Source of the DNA: CAYSVN01 sp964434585
Lineage (GTDB): Bacteria > Patescibacteriota > Gracilibacteria > Peribacterales > Peribacteraceae
Assembly (NCBI GenBank): GCA_964434585.1
Contig: CAYSVN010000045.1
Span: forward strand, 1 to 9,559
DNA: 9,559 nt
Direction: 5' to 3'
Positions 4,454 through 9,559 of this stretch are shown one piece after another. Below the pieces are notes generated by a model. It saw nothing but the letters and a program-made list of their open reading frames with translations, had not been told where the DNA came from and searched no databases. A program made the position numbers and the translations under genes. Every line of letters begins with the position of its first letter. The stretch's first letter is position 1.

Positions 4454-5209
4454 ATGTCTCTTTTTGCTATTGAAAATTTCTCTGTTTCGGTTGAAGAAAC
4501 AACCGTTGTTCATAAATTTAACCTAGAAGTTCAACCTGGTGAGGTGCACGCTATTATGGGGCCGAATGGTTCGGGTAAGTCTAGTTTAGTTTCTTGTATT
4601 ATGGGGCACCCGGCGTACCAGGTAGAGGATGGAGACGTGCTTTTAAAACAAGAATCTATATTAGAGCTAGCGCCTGAGTTTAGGGCGCAACAAGGCTTAT
4701 TTTTAGCGATGCAATACCCGCGAGAAATTGCTGGAGTTACCTTGCGAGACTTTTTATACGCTGCTTATAAAGCTCAATTTTCTGCTCGTAATCCAGATGA
4801 GCGCCCATTATCTCCACTGCGTTTTAATCGCCATTTAACAGCGCTAATGGACGGTTTATCATTACCTGAAAGTTTTGCGAGCCGATTTGTAAACCAAGGA
4901 TTTTCGGGGGGAGAAAAAAAGAAGGCAGAAATTTTACAATTACTATTACTGCAACCAAACGTAGCTCTGTTAGATGAAACTGATAGTGGCCTTGATATTG
5001 ATGCTCTTAAAATTGTAACAGAAGGTATAACGCGCTTAAAGCAAGAGCAGCCAGACACCGCTGTCATACTTGTTACGCACTATGCTCGTATCTTGCATCA
5101 CTTACAACCAGATTATGTCCATGTGATGGTACAAGGACGTATTGTTAAAAGTGGTGGAAAAGATTTGGCGTTAGCGTTAGAGGAGAGGGGGTATGAAGAA
5201 TACCTCTAA
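4454..5209 (+). CDS. sufC: SufC, Fe-S cluster assembly ATPase
   Basis: This is the ABC-type ATPase of the SUF system. It drives conformational change in the SufB-SufD scaffold during Fe-S cluster assembly in the cytoplasm. Walker A is GPNGSGKS (36-43); the Q-loop region is AMQYPREIAGV (85-95); the signature is FSGGEKKKAEI (150-160); Walker B with the SufC hallmark is LLDETDSGLDIDAL (172-185); the switch His is 209. Length 251 is typical. The FSGGEKKK and DETDSGLDIDAL blocks separate SufC from transport ABC proteins. sufB, sufD and sufS are not in the window. It has its own -10-like box and is separated from the ferredoxin gene by copy B of the 9-nt repeat, so the two are probably separate units. 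Confidence 0.95.
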   Translation: MSLFAIENFSVSVEETTVVHKFNLEVQPGEVHAIMGPNGSGKSSLVSCIMGHPAYQVEDGDVLLKQESILELAPEFRAQQGLFLAMQYPREIAGVTLRDFLYAAYKAQFSARNPDERPLSPLRFNRHLTALMDGLSLPESFASRFVNQGFSGGEKKKAEILQLLLLQPNVALLDETDSGLDIDALKIVTEGITRLKQEQPDTAVILVTHYARILHHLQPDYVHVMVQGRIVKSGGKDLALALEERGYEEYL

Positions 5210-5211
5210 GG

Positions 5212-5318
5212 GTTGCAGAGGTTAAAGATGTGGCATAGGTGTCAAAAGTTTATCAACTGAATAAGTTTATAAAATTAAGCCCTTCTTAAACCTTTAAAAC
5301 CTCTGCTTCTTTTGTAAC
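5212..5318. repeat. 9-nt-unit inverted array, copy C
   Basis: Left units from 5212 (GTTGCAGAG, GTTAAAGAT, GTGGCATAG, GTGTCAAAA, GTTTATCAA), an AT-rich centre (5257-5282), then inverted units TTCTTAAAC, CTTTAAAAC, CTCTGCTTC and TTTTGTAAC (5283-5318). It begins 2 nt after the sufC stop, in the convergent space before rpsU. Here it could act as a weak terminator for sufC, for which no classical terminator is seen. Confidence 0.7.
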
Positions 5319-5329
5319 TTTTAATTAAT

Positions 5330-5351
5330 AAAAAAACCTCAAGAGAGGTTT
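5330..5351 (-). terminator. Intrinsic terminator of rpsU
   Basis: On the minus strand AAACCTC (5351-5345) pairs with GAGGTTT (5340-5334) around a 4-nt loop, and the strand continues as a run of T (complement of 5330-5336). It lies 25 nt after the rpsU stop. Confidence 0.75.
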
Positions 5352-5376
5352 ATAATTTCGTTTAAGATTACAATAA

Positions 5377-5607
5377 TTACATTGAGCTGTAGAATTGTTT
5401 CTTTTTACGTGCACTACGATTTTTTTCGCGAGAAAGTGCAGTTAAACGAACAAGACGCTTGTTAGGCTTTTTAGCAAAACGACCACGCTTACGAAGCATA
5501 CGCAGTCCACCAGTGTTCACACCTCCAGAATTTTGAACGTATTTTTTCCATCGACTGACTAAGCCTTCGTTACTTTCATTGCCTTTTTTGACTGCAAATA
5601 CTGCCAT
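5377..5607 (-). CDS. rpsU: Small ribosomal subunit protein bS21
   Basis: A 76-residue, strongly basic protein of the 30S platform near the 3' end of 16S rRNA. The bS21 pattern is visible: NESNEGLVSRWKKYVQNSG (10-28), where the family has NE-x-FE-x-ALRRFKR-x-V-x-xAG, then an Arg/Lys-rich helix and tail (LRMLRKRGRFAKKPNKRL and SREKNRSARKKK). It is diverged, so similarity is by pattern rather than close identity. The ATG at 5607 is chosen because the family starts just before this segment, and because the longer frame (to 5679) would run through the promoter and into the 9-nt repeat. It is a single-gene unit with its own terminator. bS21 takes part in start-site selection, notable where most genes lack Shine-Dalgarno sequences. 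Confidence 0.78.
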   Translation of the reverse strand: MAVFAVKKGNESNEGLVSRWKKYVQNSGGVNTGGLRMLRKRGRFAKKPNKRLVRLTALSREKNRSARKKKQFYSSM

Positions 5608-5615
5608 GGGGGAGA

Positions 5616-5644
5616 ATATTAGATGGAAGTTAACCTTATTGCAA
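5616..5644 (-). promoter_or_regulatory. rpsU promoter (near-leaderless)
   Basis: On the minus strand TTGCAA (5644-5639), a 17-nt spacer and TAATAT (5621-5616) are followed after 8 nt by the ATG at 5607. Only a C-run (CCCCC) lies between, so there is no Shine-Dalgarno sequence. Confidence 0.45.
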
Positions 5645-5663
5645 GAGAATTGTACTATTAAAT

Positions 5664-5777
5664 GTTTCAGAGGTTGCAAAGGTGTCAGAAGTTTAAAAGG
5701 TTTCTCAGTTTAGTGTGCATATAAAACTGAGATCCTTCTTATACTTCTGCAACATCTTTAACGCCTGCAACATTTAC
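5664..5777. repeat. 9-nt-unit inverted array, copy D
   Basis: Left units from 5664 (GTTTCAGAG, GTTGCAAAG, GTGTCAGAA, GTTTAAAAG, GTTTCTCAG). Centre: perfect 9-bp stem TCTCAGTTT (5703-5711) with AAACTGAGA (5724-5732). Then inverted units TTCTTATAC, TTCTGCAAC, ATCTTTAAC and GCCTGCAAC (5736-5771). Its right end overlaps the last codons and stop of murA (5774-5776), so the element seems to reach into the gene's end. It may help end murA transcription, as no T-rich terminator is seen there. Confidence 0.75.
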
Positions 5778-7048
5778 ACTCCTACTTCAAATCGTTCAAT
5801 ATCTGCACCAATGTTGCGTAGTTTTTCATCAAGGCGATCGTAACCGCGTTCAATGTAACTAACATCAGTAATAATTGATTCTCCGCTTGCACAAAGGGCA
5901 GCTAATACCATAGCGGCACCAGCACGAATATCGTTACTGGCTACGGTTGCACCTCGTAATTGGCTTGGCCCGATAACTAATGCTTGGTGTGCGTTTAAAA
6001 TTTCTACTTGAGCATGCATCTTTTCTAATTCGTAGAGATAAGCCATACGTCCTTCAAACAGTCGTTCAAAAATACGGCTTACACCATTTGCTTGCGATAA
6101 CAATACCCCCATTGGAGCTTGTAAGTCTGTTGGGAATCCAGGGTGAATATTTGTTTTAATATTAGTGGCATCTAGTAATTCTCCACTAGTTCCATCAACA
6201 GTTAATGAACCATCTTTATTCCAAGTAAACTGAGCTCCGATTCTTTTTAAGGTATCGAAAAACAACAGTAAGTCGTCTTCAATTGCATTGTGTAGTGTTA
6301 ATTTACCATTGGTAAGAAGAGCAGCTAATGTAAAGGCTCCCGTTTCTAGATAGTCAGAAATAACGGTGTGATTTGGTGGAGTTAATTCTTTTTTGCCTCT
6401 TACCGTTACAGTATGCGTGCCAACCCCTTCAATTTCCACTCCCATTTCTATTAAACATCTTTGTACATCGGCTACATGTGGTTCGCATGCGGCGAATTCA
6501 ATAACTGTTTCTCCTTCTGTAAGTGCCGCAGCCATTAGCATGTTAGAGGTCGCCGTTACGCTACATTCTGCCATAATTACTCTCCCTGCCTTAGGTTTTC
6601 CTTGCAGGTGCAGTGTATCGTTTGTACTCATGTCTTTTATGCCCATTTGCTCGAATCCATAAGTGTGAGCATGAACAGGCCTCTTACCTAAAAAACATCC
6701 ACCAGGATAATCCATCTCTGCTACACCAAAACGAGCCAATAGCGCACCAAGGCAGACAATAGAACCACGTAGTTTTGATACCATTTCGTGGGGGATAGGC
6801 CTACTTTGTAGCTTTGTAGTATCAATGGTTACTGTTTTATTTTCATCGTGCTGACATGTAGCTCCCAGATGTTCAAAAATTTCTAGCAATGTTCGAATAT
6901 CGCGTAAATCTGGCACGTTGTGAAATACGCTTTTTCCTGAAACAAGTAAAGCGGTAACAAGTAGAGGCAATGCAGCGTTTTTAGCGCCGCCAATGTGGAC
7001 ATCTCCGTGTAATGGGTTGCCTCCGGTAATGCGATAGTGAATATTCAT
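5774..7048 (-). CDS. murA: UDP-N-acetylglucosamine 1-carboxyvinyltransferase
   Basis: It catalyses the first committed step of peptidoglycan synthesis, adding enolpyruvate from phosphoenolpyruvate to UDP-GlcNAc in the cytoplasm. The Lys-Asn pair is K23-N24 (GGAKNAALPLL). The active-site loop DYPGGCFLGKRPVHAH carries Cys118 (E. coli Cys115), so the enzyme is predicted to be fosfomycin-sensitive at the target. FPTDLQAP has Asp308 (E. coli Asp305), and RGYDRLDEKL has Arg401 (E. coli Arg397). Length 424 is normal and all key residues are present. The ATG at 7048 gives the usual N-terminus (MNIHYRITGGNPLHG). No Shine-Dalgarno sequence and no convincing promoter are seen upstream. The terminator of the next gene lies 36 nt upstream of the start, so murA should be transcribed on its own. 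Confidence 0.97.
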   Translation of the reverse strand: MNIHYRITGGNPLHGDVHIGGAKNAALPLLVTALLVSGKSVFHNVPDLRDIRTLLEIFEHLGATCQHDENKTVTIDTTKLQSRPIPHEMVSKLRGSIVCLGALLARFGVAEMDYPGGCFLGKRPVHAHTYGFEQMGIKDMSTNDTLHLQGKPKAGRVIMAECSVTATSNMLMAAALTEGETVIEFAACEPHVADVQRCLIEMGVEIEGVGTHTVTVRGKKELTPPNHTVISDYLETGAFTLAALLTNGKLTLHNAIEDDLLLFFDTLKRIGAQFTWNKDGSLTVDGTSGELLDATNIKTNIHPGFPTDLQAPMGVLLSQANGVSRIFERLFEGRMAYLYELEKMHAQVEILNAHQALVIGPSQLRGATVASNDIRAGAAMVLAALCASGESIITDVSYIERGYDRLDEKLRNIGADIERFEVGV

Positions 7049-7078
7049 AACTGGTAAGGTATGTTAGATTAATCGATT

Positions 7079-7123
7079 AAAAAAAACAATGACTCCTACT
7101 ATATAAGCAAGGAGTCATTGTTT
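7079..7123 (-). terminator. Strong intrinsic terminator of the aquaporin gene
   Basis: AAACAATGACTCCT (7084-7097) and AGGAGTCATTGTTT (7110-7123) form a perfect 14-bp stem with a 12-nt loop. On the minus strand it is followed by T8 (complement of 7079-7086). It begins 13 nt after the stop of the channel gene and insulates murA from it. Confidence 0.9.
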
Positions 7124-7135
7124 ATAAATTTGTTC

Positions 7136-7741
7136 TTAGTCAATAAGTGAACGGTAAAGGATTACTCCAAGAATACCGCCAATGATTGGACCGGCGATGG
7201 TAGCAAGGTTGAATGCACCAACACCAAGAGCAACAGCAGGGTTTAAGATTCCAAGACCACCAGCATGCGCAGAAAGCATGATTCCTAGTAGTAGGGAACC
7301 TCCTACAACAAAACCGTGAAAGGCATCGTTTACTTTACCCCATACTACTGCACTAATTCCAAATAAGAAGAAAAGAGCACCAATAAGTTCAGTAAAGAAA
7401 ATAGCCATATCGAAATTACCACTTACGCTAAATGCCATAGCGTTACCGGTTAGTAAACCAGCTACTACAACAGCTAAAATAGCACCAAGAATTTGGCAAA
7501 TAATGTAAATAAGAGCATTTTGTGAGCTGATTTTACCACCAGAAAGTAGTGATAATGTTACCGCAGGGTTAATGTGCGAACCACTAATATTACCAATGGT
7601 GTAGACACAAATCATAAGGGTAAACGCAGCAATAACGGCAGTTGCTAGTGCTGAACCAGCGCCAGCATTAACAGAAAGAATAACACCTAGTGTTAAGAGG
7701 AATGTACCGATTAACTCGGCAAGAGGAGCGCGATGCGACAT
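7136..7741 (-). CDS. MIP-family channel (aquaporin-like)
   Basis: An inner-membrane channel of six helices and two half-helices, passing water or small neutral solutes. Both signature loops are present: SGSHINPAVTL (NPA at 58-60) and GILNPAVALG (NPA at 167-169). The protein is short (201 residues against about 230 for AqpZ). The residue after the second NPA is Val170, where nearly all water and glycerol channels have the selectivity-filter Arg, and the position of the filter His appears to be Met155 by my count. Selectivity is therefore uncertain and I give no symbol. No ribosome binding site lies before the ATG at 7741; the message has AAAGG-ATTCC-CCTTT and then T8 just before the start, a weak hairpin plus T-run that might act as an attenuator. 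It is divergent from gatB, with its own terminator. Confidence 0.92.
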   Translation of the reverse strand: MSHRAPLAELIGTFLLTLGVILSVNAGAGSALATAVIAAFTLMICVYTIGNISGSHINPAVTLSLLSGGKISSQNALIYIICQILGAILAVVVAGLLTGNAMAFSVSGNFDMAIFFTELIGALFFLFGISAVVWGKVNDAFHGFVVGGSLLLGIMLSAHAGGLGILNPAVALGVGAFNLATIAGPIIGGILGVILYRSLID

Positions 7742-7994
7742 AAAAAAAAGGGGAATCCTTTGACTCTACTTTGTGATGACCATAATACTTTATAGTCAAA
7801 TGAGCAGGCCTTAGGGAAATAAATAATGAACAATTATTGTATGCAGTATAACGAATCTCTTTTTTTATTGCTGTAGAATTAGGCGTTTTTGTCAATTTGT
7901 TTTTGTGATATTCGTACAAGTAGAGAAGGAAGAAGACGAAGAAAGAGAAGAACAGATTTGTGTTATGTGGCTTTTTCTTTTTCTTTTTCTACCT

Positions 7995-8000
7995 TATACT
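7995..8000 (+). promoter_or_regulatory. -10-like element of gatB (leaderless type)
   Basis: TATACT lies exactly 6 nt before the ATG at 8007. The position 17 nt upstream is a pyrimidine run (TTTTTC), a poor -35. There is no Shine-Dalgarno sequence. Purine-rich DNA (about 7922-7955) followed by pyrimidine-rich DNA (7971-7993) precedes it. Confidence 0.5.
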
Positions 8001-8006
8001 ACGTCT

Positions 8007-9449
8007 ATGTCTAATCTTGAAGTTATTATTGGTCTGGAAGTCCACGCCCAGGTAAATACGAATACTAAAATGTTTTGCGCTTGTGATAACGATGCTTTTG
8101 GCAAGGCTCCTAATACAACGGTTTGCCCTATTTGCATGGGGCACCCAGGAACTCTGCCTGTACCAAATGGAGTCGTTGTTAACAAAGCAATCGCTGCTTC
8201 GGTTGCAATTGGCTGCACAATTAATGAAGATAATCATTTTGATAGAAAGCATTATTTTTATCCTGATTTACCGATGGGGTTCCAAATTTCTCAATTTGAT
8301 TTCCCGATAGCAAGTAAAGGTAAGGTTGCATACGATATTCTTGATGCTAGTGGAGCAGTAGAAACTACAAAAGAGTGCGGTATTACCAGGTTACATATGG
8401 AAAACGATGCTGGTAAGTTAACACACCGTGGCCAAACGACGTTGTGTGATTATAATCGAGCAGGGACTCCGCTTATGGAAATTGTAACTGATCCTGATTT
8501 ACGTAGTGCAACTGACGCAGTTGCGTTTGCGCAAGAGTTACGCCGTATTTTAATTGCTGCTAATGCTAGTGATGCAGATATGTTTAAGGGAATGATGCGT
8601 TTTGATGCTTCAATTTCTTTACGAGAACGCGGTACTGAGAAGCTTAACCCTCGTAGTGAGATTAAGAACCTTAACTCTTTTAAAGCCTTAGAGCGCGCAC
8701 TTGAGTATGAAGAAAAACGCCTACGGGCTATGTGGGATGAAGGTGGGCCACTTGATGGAGATATTACCGTAGGATGGAATGATGATACTGGTAAAACAAG
8801 AATGCTCCGCGATAAAGAGTCGGCAATGGATTACCGTTATTTTCCAGAGCCAGATATTCCACCGCTTTATATTACGCAAACATTTGTCGATGAAATAACA
8901 GCGGATTTACCACTATTACCCAGGCAGCAACGCTTGCGTTACCAAGAGCTTGGTTTAAGCGAAGCTCAATCGATGATGCTCGTTGATCAGCCAGCAATTG
9001 CGCAGCGGTTTGACGCAGTACATGAGGCCACAAGCGATGCAAAACGTGCAAGCAGCTTTGTGTTAACGCAGCTAACAGGCTTTATGAATAGCCATGAAAA
9101 AAATTGGAATGAAGCACCAAGTACAGAGGATCTATTAGCATTGCTAAAAGCAGTTGATGATGACACGGTTTCTGCAAATGCCAGTAAAGAAGTGTTAGAA
9201 GCTATGGTGGAAACAGGCAAAGAGCCAATGGCTATTATTGAAGAGCGTGGCCTGACACAAGTAACAGACGAAGGTGCCATTGATACTTGGATTGAAGGTG
9301 GAATTGCTGCAAATCCAAAAGCAATTGAATCGTTTAATGAAGGCAAAGAGCAAGCACTTGGTGCCGTGGTTGGATGGGTTATGAAAGAAAGCAAAGGAGC
9401 CGCGAATCCTAAAGTTATTATGGAGAAATTAAGAGAGAAACTTTCTTAA
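8007..9449 (+). CDS. gatB: Aspartyl/glutamyl-tRNA amidotransferase subunit B
   Basis: The tRNA-binding and kinase subunit of GatCAB, which converts Glu-tRNA(Gln) and/or Asp-tRNA(Asn) to the amidated forms. Motifs: IGLEVHAQVNT (8-18); zinc ligands Cys24, Cys26, Cys40 and Cys43 (FCAC and CPIC); FDRKHYFYPDLPMGFQISQ; the magnesium/ATP region LHMENDAGKLTH; DYNRAGTPLMEIVTDPD; and a C-terminal YqeY-like domain ending NPKVIMEKLREKLS. Length 480 is typical. The reading frame is open back to 7905, but that extension (acidic, then Phe/Leu-rich) is unlike any GatB and contains the -10 box, so the ATG at 8007, which gives MSNLEVIIGLEVH, is chosen. gatA and gatC are not in the window. Confidence 0.97.
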   Translation: MSNLEVIIGLEVHAQVNTNTKMFCACDNDAFGKAPNTTVCPICMGHPGTLPVPNGVVVNKAIAASVAIGCTINEDNHFDRKHYFYPDLPMGFQISQFDFPIASKGKVAYDILDASGAVETTKECGITRLHMENDAGKLTHRGQTTLCDYNRAGTPLMEIVTDPDLRSATDAVAFAQELRRILIAANASDADMFKGMMRFDASISLRERGTEKLNPRSEIKNLNSFKALERALEYEEKRLRAMWDEGGPLDGDITVGWNDDTGKTRMLRDKESAMDYRYFPEPDIPPLYITQTFVDEITADLPLLPRQQRLRYQELGLSEAQSMMLVDQPAIAQRFDAVHEATSDAKRASSFVLTQLTGFMNSHEKNWNEAPSTEDLLALLKAVDDDTVSANASKEVLEAMVETGKEPMAIIEERGLTQVTDEGAIDTWIEGGIAANPKAIESFNEGKEQALGAVVGWVMKESKGAANPKVIMEKLREKLS

Positions 9450-9472
9450 CTTTCTAGTTGTTTATACTTCTT

Positions 9473-9520
9473 GTTCATTTTTGTCGACCTGCCTGCCGGT
9501 AGGCTGGTACAAAAACGAAC
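9473..9520. repeat. Long imperfect palindrome downstream of gatB
   Basis: Arms pair as GTTC/GAAC, TTTTTGT/ACAAAAA (9478-9484 with 9509-9515), ACC/GGT and GCCTgCC/GGtAGGC (9491-9497 with 9498-9504), centred at 9497/9498, with a few mismatches and a CG bulge. The core CCTGCCTGCCGGTAGGC resembles a palindrome I associate with CPR intergenic regions (memory, not a search). No T-run follows on the plus strand, so termination of gatB here is possible but not classical. Confidence 0.6.
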
Positions 9521-9530
9521 CAAAAAAATC

Positions 9531-9559
9531 ATGGCAAACAATACTTCGACAAGCTCAGT
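9531..9559 (+). CDS. Possible start of a downstream gene, or a partial dispersed repeat
   Basis: An ATG at 9531 opens a frame to the window end reading MANNTSTSS. No promoter or ribosome binding site is seen. The same bases contain ACTTCGACAAGCTCAGT (9543-9559), which I know as one half of a dispersed palindromic repeat found in various bacteria, so this may be intergenic repeat DNA. The sequence ends too early to decide. Confidence 0.2.

Noticed and set aside
3872..5777. CRISPR array
   Set aside because: The units are 9 nt with no spacers, are inverted about a centre, and no cas genes are present.
3872..5777. Coding repeats (Val-Ala-Glu type) in the 9-nt arrays
   Set aside because: The unit length is a multiple of three, but stops (TAA, TAG) occur within units and no start or conserved frame is shared between copies.
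7905..8006. 34-residue N-terminal extension of GatB
   Set aside because: It is low-complexity acidic then Phe/Leu-rich, unlike any GatB, and it covers the -10 element; the family N-terminus begins at 8007.

Overview
The window most likely comes from a bacterium of the Candidate Phyla Radiation (Patescibacteria, probably Parcubacteria-like). This is an inference. The clues are a small bS21 with a very basic tail, a shortened aquaporin, isolated single-gene units with almost no Shine-Dalgarno sequences, and intergenic spaces filled with palindromic repeats. UGA acts as a normal stop (the RhuM gene ends on it). One run of ten Ns (2184-2193) shows that this is a scaffolded draft assembly.

Layout, left to right. 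The end of a Pro/Gly-rich protein (1-50) meets, across a shared terminator, a membrane protein of unknown function on the minus strand (107-772). About 375 bases without a gene follow (773-1149), holding a multi-branched palindrome (803-892), a second hairpin (895-930) and a promoter. Next come a RhuM-Fic/Doc fusion gene (1150-2136) and a family 4 glycosyltransferase (2133-3217, interrupted by the N gap). A repeat of interleaved inverted segments (3245-3341) separates this from a small heat shock protein (minus). Then come an adrenodoxin-type ferredoxin and SufC (plus), ribosomal protein bS21 and MurA (minus), a divergent MIP-family channel (minus), and GatB (plus). The window ends in a long palindrome and a partial repeat.

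Functionally the right two thirds are mostly housekeeping: Fe-S cluster biogenesis (SufC, probably with the ferredoxin), translation (bS21, GatB), peptidoglycan synthesis (MurA), stress (Hsp20) and solute or water exchange. The left third is accessory: surface glycosylation plus a toxin-like RhuM-Fic protein.

Three signals stand out. (1) The RhuM-Fic gene looks like an inserted cassette. It is flanked by a 33-bp direct repeat (31/33 identical) that is the start of the glycosyltransferase gene. The left copy still sits behind a promoter whose spacing matches other genes here, and the right copy restores the glycosyltransferase start and supplies the RhuM stop codon. (2) Four consecutive intergenic spaces (3872-3975, 4301-4405, 5212-5318, 5664-5777) hold members of one element, made of 9-nt units related to GTTGCAGAG arranged as an inverted array around a central hairpin. 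(3) Several genes have a -10-like hexamer 6 to 9 nt before the ATG and no ribosome binding site, which points to leaderless transcription.
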